DNA from: JBCCJA01 sp039045975
Lineage (GTDB): Bacteria > Planctomycetota > Planctomycetia > Planctomycetales > Planctomycetaceae
Assembly: GCA_039045975.1 (NCBI GenBank)
Contig: JBCCJA010000007.1
Span: 43,545 to 107,544, forward strand
Reading direction: 5' to 3'
Length of the DNA: 64,000 bases
This document shows positions 54,937-64,000 of this stretch, piece by piece. The translations under genes and the position numbers were made by a program. The notes beneath the pieces were generated by a model. It was given only the letters and a program-made list of their open reading frames with translations, searched no databases and was not told the origin of the DNA. Numbering within the stretch: the stretch's first letter is position 1; each line of letters opens with the position of its first letter.

Positions 54937-57797
54937 GACTGCGTCCCGGCGACGTCCGCGTCCGCAGGCCGAAATGTCTCTTCCGACGGCGACGCGTGCA
55001 CGTCGGACTCGAGATCAATCGTTTGCGGAATTTGCGTCGGATCGGCCGCGAGTTCGCCGACGAATTCATCCAACTCAAAGTCGTCTTCAAACCGGACGTC
55101 CTCGTCTGTCGCGTGCCGGCCCGGGCGATCGGCCCAAGACGCGACGGCGACCACGAGGAATCCGATGGCCGCGGGCTGAACGAACACCGCCACGGCGGCC
55201 GGGGCCCACAGGCCGCAGCACGCGACCGCCGCAAGAAACAGGCACGCGGACATCGCCCACACACGACGGGCCCCGCCGAAAGCGACAAAGGCGAGCACGG
55301 CCGCGACGCCCGCACCGAGCGTAAACACCGCCGTCCGGCTCGCGAGGCGGACCGTCAGAGTCTGCGTCGAACCGAACTTCGAGAAGACATACGGGGAGAG
55401 TTCGCGATCCGGACTCTCGAGCCCTATCCAGTCGAGCGGATTTAAGTCGGACTGTCTCGTGAACCCGAGCGGCGTCGGGGCCCACAGATAACGCGGCGTC
55501 CAAGCCGGCCCGTGATCGACCAGAAGTAAATGGTCTGGCGCGATCACCTGCCAGACCGTCTCACCGACGACACCCGCTTCGACGAGCCGCGGGGCGGAAA
55601 GCGACAACTCCCGCACCGCAGAGACCGGCTCCCCCGCGAGCTCGTACCACAGCGTGACCAGACGGTCGCGGCCGACCGATTTCTTCGGCACGAAGAGCTC
55701 GACCGTGCCGGATGAGGACGCGTCGTCCGCGACGTCGACCCTCTGACCCGATTCGAATCCGTAGCCAGAAAGCCGCATCTCCGGCGGCAGCTTCACGGTT
55801 AGGCGGGCGGGCAATGATTTGATCGCCGCATCGAAACGCCCGTTACGTCGGCTGCCGGCGTCGACCCAGGTTCTCACGAGCACCCGATCGACCACGAGCG
55901 AGCGATTCGCGGCCGATTCGTCGTCCCGCGACAGGGCGACCGAATCGATCGCCCCTTCAGACTCCCAGCGGGTTTCATATTCGCCGTCGATCCGTCGCCA
56001 GACGCCCGCGGCGGGAACCCAAGCCTGATCGGCCGCCCCGTCTGCCCGTCGAAACGTCGTGCCGAGACGCTCCACGTCGAGGGGGCGAAATAGCGAAACC
56101 GACCGTTCGGCCTCTTCACCCGTGAACGCGACCGACCACGCCAGCTCGATTTCCGAATTCGCTCCTAACGACCCTGCCAACGACTCCACCCGGATCTCGC
56201 CGGCGGCATCTCCCCCCACTAGCTCCGTCACGACCGCCCGCATGCCCGACTCGAGGATGACGACGTCCGACGCCTCGACGCCGGCCGGCACGGCCAAGCG
56301 AAGGCGTTCGACCGCGTCCCCCGATGAAGAAACCAAGCCGATGCGTTGGGAGACCGTCCATCGGTCCTCGACGGGCGAGACGGAGATTTCTTCCGTCGCC
56401 CGCACGACAGACTCGCGGGCCCTCACAAAGCAGCGAATATCTGTCTCCGTCGCCGCGGGCAATAACCGGCGGACGACGCCATCGCGAATTTCGTCGGTCC
56501 CGTCCACGTCACCGACGGCGGACCTCGTCGCGACATCTTCAAAAGAAACGTCGAGCGACGAACCGTGTCGGGCCGTCAAGGACGGCGGCAACGCGAAGTA
56601 GCCCTGCGGGACCGCGACGGGCAGATCGAACGTCGCGTCGGCGAACGCGCGTGTTGCCCTCAGTTTTAGCTCCGACCCCGTCCGGACCGGTTTCGAAAGG
56701 ACGATCTCGACGCGGCCGTCGTCCCCCGCGGACAGCCGGGAAACGGTCAAATCGGCGTCGTTGACCGGTACGAAAGTCCAAGCGCCCGCGTCGGTCCAAG
56801 CGAAAGTCAATCGCTCGACCGCGCCGCGGAGCGGCTCGACTTGGAACGCAAGGTCGACCGTCGCCCGGGTCGGTTCGATAATGATCGTCTGCCGCGGTTC
56901 GACGGTCGCGAGTGGCTCGAGCCGCGTCGGCCTGACTGCGACCCGGAACGGCTGCCGCCGAAAGCCATACGCGGCGATCAACGGGTCTTCGGTCTGAACG
57001 GTCGACTCGGACCGCCGCACGGCGATCGCCTGCCTCGCCGGCATGGCGAGCGAGAACTCATTCGTCGCCGTCACCGCGAGCGTACCACGCTGCTCCCTTC
57101 GCGACGCCTCGGAAACCGCGAATCCGCTCAGCTGGAACGGCTTCAAATCGGCCCCGTCCGTGTGCGACAGGGACCAGTTGATTTCGATCGGCCCGACCGT
57201 CGGTTCAACCAGTTCGATGGTCACCAGCGGCTCACCGCCCCCCGCCTCGACATCGAGTCGGTGCGATAGATAGTCACGCCCCGACACGTCGACGATGTCG
57301 AACCCGGGCGGGAGCGTCGTCGTAAACTCCGAGAAACGCCCGCTCAGACTCTGGACACGCTGCGTCGCGGTCACCCTGACGCCGGCCGGATCGACCGCGG
57401 CGACGATGTCGGTCGTGACACGCAACCGGGCGGCGTCATCAGCCGGCGGCGGCGCGACCGCCCACGAAAGATCGAGACGCGGCGAAATCCCGTAGGCCTT
57501 CGCCGAGCGAACGCTCCCGTCGTCCGCAGCGACCGTCGTCACGACCGAACGGCCCCCGCCGACGACGTCGACGACCCGTTCCCCGAAGTCGATCGTCGCG
57601 AGCGTCGCCGGCACGTTCTCGGGCACGCTGAGCACAACCCGGCGTGCGCCCGCCCGTCCTTCGATCGGGACGAGCGCTTTCACCCGGACCGTGTGCGGCC
57701 CGGCTTCGTCGAAACGCCAGAAATACCCGACGTCTTCCTCGAACCGCTCGAAGCGGCCGCCCGAACCGCCGTCGGCATCGATGATCTCCGTGATCAC
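54933..57797 (-). CDS. giant exported beta-domain protein, main body (frameshifted relative to its signal peptide)
   Basis: A 954-codon frame of beta-sandwich-like domains (TTTLPPGFDIVDVSGRDY, FRVAVRPTRLEPLATVEP, LYELAG-type strands), followed by two or three spans (AVFTLGAGVAAVLAFVAFGG, MSACLFLAAVACCGLWAPAAVAVFV) and an acidic tail. The GTG at 57797 is an internal codon: the natural N-terminus lies in another frame at 57807-58158. Removing one C from the CCCC run at 57804-57807 (minus strand) joins them, giving about 1,074 residues. The function is unknown; cotranscribed with the next gene (GTGA overlap). Confidence 0.68.
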   Translation of the reverse strand: MITEIIDADGGSGGRFERFEEDVGYFWRFDEAGPHTVRVKALVPIEGRAGARRVVLSVPENVPATLATIDFGERVVDVVGGGRSVVTTVAADDGSVRSAKAYGISPRLDLSWAVAPPPADDAARLRVTTDIVAAVDPAGVRVTATQRVQSLSGRFSEFTTTLPPGFDIVDVSGRDYLSHRLDVEAGGGEPLVTIELVEPTVGPIEINWSLSHTDGADLKPFQLSGFAVSEASRREQRGTLAVTATNEFSLAMPARQAIAVRRSESTVQTEDPLIAAYGFRRQPFRVAVRPTRLEPLATVEPRQTIIIEPTRATVDLAFQVEPLRGAVERLTFAWTDAGAWTFVPVNDADLTVSRLSAGDDGRVEIVLSKPVRTGSELKLRATRAFADATFDLPVAVPQGYFALPPSLTARHGSSLDVSFEDVATRSAVGDVDGTDEIRDGVVRRLLPAATETDIRCFVRARESVVRATEEISVSPVEDRWTVSQRIGLVSSSGDAVERLRLAVPAGVEASDVVILESGMRAVVTELVGGDAAGEIRVESLAGSLGANSEIELAWSVAFTGEEAERSVSLFRPLDVERLGTTFRRADGAADQAWVPAAGVWRRIDGEYETRWESEGAIDSVALSRDDESAANRSLVVDRVLVRTWVDAGSRRNGRFDAAIKSLPARLTVKLPPEMRLSGYGFESGQRVDVADDASSSGTVELFVPKKSVGRDRLVTLWYELAGEPVSAVRELSLSAPRLVEAGVVGETVWQVIAPDHLLLVDHGPAWTPRYLWAPTPLGFTRQSDLNPLDWIGLESPDRELSPYVFSKFGSTQTLTVRLASRTAVFTLGAGVAAVLAFVAFGGARRVWAMSACLFLAAVACCGLWAPAAVAVFVQPAAIGFLVVAVASWADRPGRHATDEDVRFEDDFELDEFVGELAADPTQIPQTIDLESDVHASPSEETFRPADADVAGTQS

Positions 57798-57806
57798 CGC
57801 CTCGGG

Positions 57807-58158
57807 GCAGGCCGAGGGCGACGACTTCGCCGTCCGCCGACGTCTCGATCACGAACGACGCCGTCGCCTCGAGTAAGTCGTCGCGGATCTCCCCGTCGAG
57901 CACGAGCTTCCGGGCCGGCGTGGGGTCTGCCTCGCGGACGCGACGCCACTCCAAAAACTCCTCGTACAGCTCGGGCTCGCCGGTCACGCCGTCGAGGACA
58001 GGCTCGGCGTCTTCGACCGCCGGACCCGAATCCGGGACGTCCTGAGCCGACACGCCCGCCACCGAGAAGGCGAAGAAACTGACGATCGTCACCAACGCCG
58101 CGACCCGGAATCCGAACCCGTGCGGCCGGCGGTGTGCGTGTGAGCGAAGGAGGTTCAT
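57807..58158 (-). pseudogene. 5' fragment of the giant protein, with signal peptide
   Basis: From ATG 58158 the frame encodes a signal peptide (FRVAALVTIVSFFAFSVAGVSAQ), an acidic spacer, LYEEFLEWRRVREADPTPARKLVLD and TASFVIETSADGEVVALGLP, then turns into Arg-rich nonsense after the C4 run at 57804-57807. The sense continues in the -1 frame (VITEIIDADGG). This is either a disabling insertion, a sequencing error in a homopolymer, or less likely programmed frameshifting. Confidence 0.7.
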
Positions 58159-58226
58159 GCCGGATGTGTCACTTCGGTCCCTAAGGATCGTATTCGGGCG
58201 TAACACGACCCGGAACTTCATGCCGA

Positions 58227-59045
58227 TCACGCAGACCGGGAAAGACGCAGAATTTCTACCAGTTCGCCATGCATGGCCGTTCCGTTCGTTACGAGCAGAT
58301 CGGGCTCGGTGACGGAAAAAAGCCCGCCGGCGACGGTCGAGACCGACCCGCCGGCCTCCGTGACCAACGGCACGCCGCCCGCCTGATCCCACGGTTTCAG
58401 GCTCGTCGACCAGAATCCATCGAGCCGACCCGCCGCCACGTAGCACAGATTCAACGCCGCCGAGCCGGTCCGCTGGACCGATTCCGCCAACGGCAAAGCC
58501 GTCAAAAAACGACGCACGGCGACGTCTTCCGGGTCGGTGTTCCGCGGCAGCGACGCGACCAACAGGGAACTCGCGACCGCTTCGCAGCCCGAGACCGAGA
58601 TCGGCCCGCCGTTGCACGTCGCCCCGACGCCCGGCCCCGCCGCGAAGAGTTCGTCGCGACACGGGTCGTAAACCACGCCGAGAACCGGTTCCGCGTCGAC
58701 CACCAGCCCGATCGATACCCCGTAGTACGGAAACCCGTGAACGTAATTGGACGTGCCGTCGAGCGGGTCGATGACCCACCGCGGCGCCCCGGGGCTCGCG
58801 CCCTCCCGAGACAGTCCCTCCTCCCCAAGGAACGCGTACTCCGGGAAAGCCGCGTCGAGGACCGCGACGACGGCCGCCTGCGACGCGTGGTCGGCGTCGG
58901 TGACGAGATCGGCCCGCCCTTTTTCCCGGACCGAAAACCGCCCCGCCCAGGAGACCAACTCGGCCCCGCCGGCCCGGGCCGCGTCCGACGCCACCGCCAG
59001 ATGATGTTCGACGTCCCCGAGAACGACCTCCGCCTGTCCCGACAC
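58227..59045 (-). CDS. inositol monophosphatase family protein
   Basis: Mg-dependent sugar/inositol phosphatase fold. The metal site is complete: GEEG (in FLGEEGLSREG), DPLDGTSNYVHGFPYYGVS, and KPWDQAGGVPLVTEAGG near the C-terminus. The true substrate may be inositol 1-phosphate, a histidinol phosphate or fructose bisphosphate. The frame is open upstream to 59108, but GTG 59045 has AGGAG 6 bases upstream and gives the usual 272-residue length. It lies divergent from apgM and just upstream of the frameshifted giant gene. Confidence 0.85.
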   Translation of the reverse strand: MSGQAEVVLGDVEHHLAVASDAARAGGAELVSWAGRFSVREKGRADLVTDADHASQAAVVAVLDAAFPEYAFLGEEGLSREGASPGAPRWVIDPLDGTSNYVHGFPYYGVSIGLVVDAEPVLGVVYDPCRDELFAAGPGVGATCNGGPISVSGCEAVASSLLVASLPRNTDPEDVAVRRFLTALPLAESVQRTGSAALNLCYVAAGRLDGFWSTSLKPWDQAGGVPLVTEAGGSVSTVAGGLFSVTEPDLLVTNGTAMHGELVEILRLSRSA

Positions 59046-59172
59046 GACCGCTCCTACTCGTGAGTTTTCGACCCGGGCGACGCTACCGCGGCCGGACCGT
59101 GCGGTCACCCCGGCCCGCCGCTAAGCTGCCGCCGCCAGCAAACCCGGACATCCCCCACCGAAGCCGCCCGCC

Positions 59173-60381
<1,209 letters not shown>

Positions 60382-60492
60382 ATAAAAGCCCGCGCGGTTA
60401 AGCGAAGGGCATTCGAGTCGGCCACCAGAGATTGCGTTCACACAGGGGCGGGAGCCGGGACACTCGTGACTTCCCCAGCCCGAGGCCCCGCG

Positions 60493-60876
60493 ATGCGAAA
60501 CATCAAAGACTTCAAACCGTTCGTCCCTTCGAACGACTACACCGCATCAAAGGCGTTCTACGAGCGTCTCGGTTTCGAGATCTCGTGGGACAGCGGCGAG
60601 CTGTGTCAGATCGACACGAAATTCGGCTACCGTTTTCTGCTCTTACCGCAGAACCACGACAATTACGGCGCCAGCCTGATGCTGCACTTCTGGGTCGACT
60701 CGGCCCGGGCGTGGTACGACCACTGCCTCGACGTCCGACTCACGGACGAATTTCCGGAGGCGAAGGTCTCTCCGCCTGAGCTTCAGCCCTGGGGCCTGAT
60801 CGTGACCTACGTGTCCGATCCGGCTGGCGTGCTCCTGCACTTCGCGGAAGAGCCCGCCGAAGGCACATCCGCCTGA
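60493..60876 (+). CDS. VOC (glyoxalase/bleomycin-resistance) superfamily protein
   Basis: A small 127-residue beta-alpha-beta-beta-beta protein: FKPFVPSNDYTASKAFYERLGFEISWDSGELCQID, MLHFWVDSARAWYDHCLD and VTYVSDPAGVLLHFAEE are typical of VOC members. Metal ligands are not all identifiable, so the enzymatic role is unclear. ATG 60493 (GAGG just upstream) is preferred to GTG 60466. It converges with cysH with a 7-base gap. Confidence 0.7.
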   Translation: MRNIKDFKPFVPSNDYTASKAFYERLGFEISWDSGELCQIDTKFGYRFLLLPQNHDNYGASLMLHFWVDSARAWYDHCLDVRLTDEFPEAKVSPPELQPWGLIVTYVSDPAGVLLHFAEEPAEGTSA

Positions 60877-60883
60877 GCGTGAC

Positions 60884-61810
60884 TCAGATCACGAAGTCGG
60901 TCTCACGCCCCAAGATGCGGTCGATCAGGTCGATCGGCAGTTCGATCGCCAGTTTCTCCGGCGGGAGCATGTCGGTCGGGTTGATGCCGCAGTACTGCGA
61001 CCAGGGGCCGAGGTGACGCCAGCGACCGGCCCGCGGCGGCTCGCTTTCCAGCACCGGCGTCGTGCAGCGGACGCAGCCGATCGTCGCGTAGCCCTGCTCG
61101 TGCAGCGGATTCGTGATGACCTCGTGCTCGGCGATGTAGCCCTGCAGCTGTTCTTTGGAGAAGTTCGCCAGCGGGTTGATGCGGACCGCCTTAGCGGCCG
61201 GGTCGAGCGAAACGATCGGCACCCGGGCCCGGTTCCCGCCGTCGCCGCGACGCAGCGACGAGATCATCGCGTCGTACCTGCCGTAGACGCGTTCGAGCGG
61301 CGCGTTCTTCCGCAGATGGCAGCACCGCTGCTGGCCTTCGGGCGTGAGGTACAACACGCCGAGTTCCGACGTCTGCTCCTGCATCGTCTTTTCGGGCGAG
61401 AGCGTTTCGACCGTCACCCCGTACTCGGCGATGATTCGGTCCCGCGTCTCGAGCGTCTCCGGGAAAAGCACCCCGGTGTCGACGAACAGGACCGGCACGT
61501 CGAGCCCGAGCGTCGAAATCATGTGGCAGACCGTGCAGCCGGCCCGCTGCATCGAGCTGAGTGCCGCCAGCCGCGACCCGAACGTGTCGGCCGCCCAGCG
61601 GATCAGCTCTTGCGGCGTGCTGTCCTCGAACTTCGCGTTCAGGTCCGCCAGATCGGCCTGCGTCAGCCGGCCCAGATTCGCGGCCGGCCGGGAAGGGACG
61701 GCGGACAACGGCCCGAGTGCCTTCTGGCCGGCGTTGACCGACGGCCTCGGCGGGGTCGGACCCGCGTCCCGTTCGGTTTTTTCGGTGGCGGTCGACTGCG
61801 GCAAAGTCAT
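60884..61810 (-). CDS. cysH: phosphoadenylyl/adenylyl-sulfate reductase (4Fe-4S type)
   Basis: Reduces (phospho)adenylyl sulfate to sulfite in assimilatory sulfate reduction, using thioredoxin. The PP-loop-like region FSSMQRAGCTVCHMIS-type segment is here LAALSSMQRAGCTVCHM. The conserved RCCHLRK and GCVRCTTP supply the CC...CxxC iron-sulfur ligands, pointing to an APS reductase. The C-terminal catalytic Cys of the E. coli enzyme (ECGLH) reads YCGIN here. The first 45 residues are a disordered Pro/Ala extension. ATG 61810 overlaps the stop of the transporter gene by 4 bases (ATGA). Confidence 0.85.
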   Translation of the reverse strand: MTLPQSTATEKTERDAGPTPPRPSVNAGQKALGPLSAVPSRPAANLGRLTQADLADLNAKFEDSTPQELIRWAADTFGSRLAALSSMQRAGCTVCHMISTLGLDVPVLFVDTGVLFPETLETRDRIIAEYGVTVETLSPEKTMQEQTSELGVLYLTPEGQQRCCHLRKNAPLERVYGRYDAMISSLRRGDGGNRARVPIVSLDPAAKAVRINPLANFSKEQLQGYIAEHEVITNPLHEQGYATIGCVRCTTPVLESEPPRAGRWRHLGPWSQYCGINPTDMLPPEKLAIELPIDLIDRILGRETDFVI

Positions 61811-63015
61811 TTGTCGTGCGACGCGGCTTCCTGGCTGTCTCTTACCATACTATCGACACGACCCGACGTCTCGGGGTGCGGCATGTCGGGATGTTCGAGG
61901 AAAATCGCCGCGAAAAACAGGTAAACGGCGACGAACATCGCCCCCTCGAGCCAGTTCGACTCCCCATCATTCAGGGCCGAAGAACTGATGAAAACCGCCG
62001 CCGCGAGCGCCAAAATCTCGAATAAGCTGAACGATAGTGTCATCGGCGGGTGCCCGAAGCAATAACTGGCGAGCACCAGCACCGGGGCCACCAGCAGCGC
62101 GACCTGCAGCGCCGAGCCCATCGCGATCTGGAACGAAAGCTCCATTTTGTTCTCGCGGGCGACCCACACCGCGACGAGCCCCTCGGCCGCGTTCCCGACG
62201 ATCGCGACCAGGACGACCCCGATGAACAGCTCCGACAGCGGCAGCAGCCCGTCTTCGGTCACGTGCTCGATCGCCCCGACGAACGTCTCCGACAGGTACG
62301 CGACGCACAGCGTCGCGCCGAGCAAGATCCCCGCCGCCGTCTTCATCGACCATTCGGCGTGCTCGTGATGCGACCCGGCGTCGGGCATCAGCAGGAACCG
62401 GTGCGTCCGCAGTGAGAACACGAGCATCAGCCCGTACAGCACCAGCAGCGTCACCGCCGCCGTCACCGACGCCCGCTCGACGAACAGCCCGGCCCACTCC
62501 GGGTGCTCGACGAACACCGGGTCGACCTGTGGCAGCAGCGTGATCACCGTCGGCACCGACAGCGTGATCAACGCGATCCACAGCATGCCGACGTTCGCGT
62601 GCGCGCCGACGCGGCTGAAGGTCTGTGTCGCGTACTTCGTCCCGCCGTAGACCATCGCCGCGCCGAGCACGAGCAGCAGGTTCCCCAGAATCGACCCGGT
62701 CACCGACGCGAGCACGACCGGGTAGAGCGCCGGCCCCTTCGCGAGCGCGATCATCGCGATGATCAGTTCGGTCACGTTCCCGAACGTCGCGTTCAGCAGC
62801 CCGCCCCAGACCGGCCCGGCGTACACGGCGACCTCCTCGGTCGCCTTCCCGATCAGCGTCACGGTCCCGAGGATCGCGATCGCGGAGCAGACGAAAACCG
62901 CCACCGGGCTCGCGTGGGCGATTTCCAGGCCGATCACCACCGGTAGGAACGCGAGCAACGCCCCCATCTTCGGCAGCGTCTGCCAGAAGGGACGGGCAGG
63001 GCGGGCGTCGGTCAC
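61807..63015 (-). CDS. cax: calcium/proton exchanger (CaCA family)
   Basis: An integral membrane antiporter of 402 residues and about 11 spans. The two alpha repeats are visible: GGLLNATFGNVTELIIAMIAL in the first half and VAIVGNAAEGLVAVWVARENKMELSFQIAMGSALQVALLV in the second. The frame is open upstream to 63141, but GTG 63015 has GGAG 8 bases upstream and lies just before the hydrophobic region. It is coupled to cysH by an ATGA overlap, an odd pairing with no obvious pathway link. Confidence 0.88.
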   Translation of the reverse strand: MTDARPARPFWQTLPKMGALLAFLPVVIGLEIAHASPVAVFVCSAIAILGTVTLIGKATEEVAVYAGPVWGGLLNATFGNVTELIIAMIALAKGPALYPVVLASVTGSILGNLLLVLGAAMVYGGTKYATQTFSRVGAHANVGMLWIALITLSVPTVITLLPQVDPVFVEHPEWAGLFVERASVTAAVTLLVLYGLMLVFSLRTHRFLLMPDAGSHHEHAEWSMKTAAGILLGATLCVAYLSETFVGAIEHVTEDGLLPLSELFIGVVLVAIVGNAAEGLVAVWVARENKMELSFQIAMGSALQVALLVAPVLVLASYCFGHPPMTLSFSLFEILALAAAVFISSSALNDGESNWLEGAMFVAVYLFFAAIFLEHPDMPHPETSGRVDSMVRDSQEAASHDK

Positions 63016-63092
63016 GGTGCGGTCTCCTGCGGCTGTCGTGCAGAAAACTAACGACCGGTCTCGGAAGCGAGAAGGTCCGAGCACCCCCTGAA

Positions 63093-63218
63093 GCCCGAGG
63101 CGTAAGCCGAGGTGTGCCTGCGGGTGCCCCTCCGTCCGCACCTTCGATCAGGCACGGCTCTCCCGCCGACCGCCGCCCGATGTTTGGCCCGAACGAAACC
63201 TCGGCTCACGCCTCGGGC
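63093..63218. repeat. inverted repeat upstream of cax
   Basis: A 21-nt unit GCCCGAGGCGTAAGCCGAGGT (63093-63113) recurs as its complement at 63198-63218 with one mismatch, leaving an 84-nt loop. Each arm is itself GAGGC/GCCGAGG-rich. It occupies the gap between the DUF427 gene and cax, and looks like a dispersed planctomycete-type palindrome. Confidence 0.6.
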
Positions 63219-63232
63219 GACGGGACGGCCGC

Positions 63233-63556
63233 TCAGACGGCACACTCGCCCGTTTTGCCCGGCCCGGCCGCGGCCGCTTCGACCTTCACGCCCTTCCAGA
63301 ACGCGACGCGTCCCTTGATCTCGGCCGCGGCCGGCTTCGGGTCGGCGTAGTACCACGCCGCCCCGGGGTTCCGCTCCCCGCCGGCGACGACGTCGTAGTA
63401 GTTCGCCGTCCCCTTCCAGCCGCAGACGGTCGTCGTCCCGACCGGCTCGAAGCAGCCGTCGGTCAACGCGTCGGCCGGGAAGTAGTGGTTCCCGTCGACG
63501 ATGACCGTGTCGTCACTCTCGGCGAGCACGACGTCGTTCCATATCGCACGCGGCAT
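63233..63556 (-). CDS. DUF427 family protein
   Basis: A 107-residue cytosolic protein matching DUF427: AIWNDVVLAESDDTVIVDGNHYFP, CGWKGTANYYDVVAGG, NPGAAWYYADPKPAAAEIKGRVAFWKGVKVE. The biochemical role of the family is not established. ATG 63556. It lies 54 bases downstream of the MurJ-like gene on the same strand. Confidence 0.85.
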   Translation of the reverse strand: MPRAIWNDVVLAESDDTVIVDGNHYFPADALTDGCFEPVGTTTVCGWKGTANYYDVVAGGERNPGAAWYYADPKPAAAEIKGRVAFWKGVKVEAAAAGPGKTGECAV

Positions 63557-63610
63557 GTCAGCCTCTCGTAAAGGTTTCGATCAGAAAGCTTAGGAGTCTG
63601 AAGCCCGGCG

Positions 63611-64000
63611 TCAGACCGGGCCGCGTCCCAGAAGTCGGAGCCCGTCCCGCAAACCGATCAAATAGGTCACTCCCAGGTAAATCGCGGCACCGATGCCGAC
63701 CGGGACCGCCACGGCGACGACCCGCGCCCAACCGGCCGATCCGTCGCCGGGCAGGAATCGTGTCGATACGAACACGGCCACAGCCATGACCGCCGAACCG
63801 ATCGCCATCCGCACCAGCGGCCCGACGAGCGAGCCCCCTCCGACCGGCACACCGGACCGCGGCAGCCCCCGCCACATCAGGACCGCCAGCAACCAGGCGA
63901 CCGCCGACGTCACCGCCGCCAGTCCCGCCTCGCCCGCCAGCCAAGCGGCCGGCCCGTCGAGCACCGCGTTCGCCACGACCGCGATCACCGGGAACCGGAC
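63611..64000 (-). CDS. MurJ-like lipid flippase, C-terminal part (5' end outside window)
   Basis: The frame is open to the window edge, so the gene starts beyond 64000. The visible 129 residues have four hydrophobic segments, and the loop VANAVLDGPAAWLAGEAGLAAVTSAVAWLL is typical of MurJ/MviN and related oligosaccharidyl-lipid flippases, which move lipid II across the cytoplasmic membrane. The end (YLGVTYLIGLRDGLRLLGR) also fits MurJ. A polysaccharide flippase of the same superfamily cannot be excluded. Confidence 0.65.
   Translation of the reverse strand, partial: VRFPVIAVVANAVLDGPAAWLAGEAGLAAVTSAVAWLLAVLMWRGLPRSGVPVGGGSLVGPLVRMAIGSAVMAVAVFVSTRFLPGDGSAGWARVVAVAVPVGIGAAIYLGVTYLIGLRDGLRLLGRGPV

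Noticed and set aside
57439..58779. Long minus-strand frame of 446 codons overlapping both IMPase and the giant gene
   Set aside because: Only its middle part (58158-57807) looks like protein; the rest is a shadow frame of the neighbours.

Overview
The window is a GC-rich chromosomal segment that most likely comes from a planctomycete (class Planctomycetia). Supporting marks are a DUF1559 protein with a type IV pilin-like N-terminus, a PEP-CTERM protein, a fused aroD-aroE gene, a long MoxR/DUF58/BatA-type operon with giant exported proteins, and an rRNA locus in which 23S-5S is not linked to 16S. The genus cannot be fixed from the sequence alone.

Layout: 1-4735 holds the end of an MFS transporter, tRNA-Gly, and a minus-strand tRNA-Ile/tRNA-Ala/23S/5S block with no 16S. 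4844-6563 has a DUF493 protein and a glycerate 2-kinase. 6672-13480 is a minus-strand run mutL / aroDE / aroK / prepilin peptidase / hisH / hisA, broken by two palindromic repeats. 13617-15811 is a DUF485 + acetate-type symporter pair. 15880-20131 holds an exported DUF5060 protein, a PEP-CTERM protein, a DUF1559 protein and a small membrane protein.

20158-22601 (minus strand) looks like a retron: a structured non-coding RNA with flanking 20-nt inverted repeats and a long AT-rich hairpin, a reverse transcriptase with the retron hallmarks NAxxH and VTG plus YADD, and a 290-aa multi-pass membrane protein as likely effector. This is the most interesting system in the window. The non-coding RNA and the effector role are inferred.

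22710-30491 holds a site-2 protease, BamA with an unusual linker, an M48 peptidase, larC and a protein with eight copies of an LSPLEQARLQDA motif. 30655-48572 is one long plus-strand operon (MoxR, DUF58, two vWA membrane proteins, coiled-coil and repeat proteins, an NPCBM protein, then one intact and two catalytically degenerate HtrA-like proteases), mostly joined by 4-bp ATGA/GTGA overlaps. uppP follows.

49585-58158 (minus) is a pair of giant exported proteins, each broken once: one by an in-frame TAG and one by a one-base frameshift in a C4 run. The rest (58227-64000) is housekeeping: an inositol-phosphatase family enzyme, ApgM phosphoglycerate mutase, a VOC protein, a cax-cysH pair, a DUF427 protein and the 3' part of a MurJ-like gene that runs off the window.
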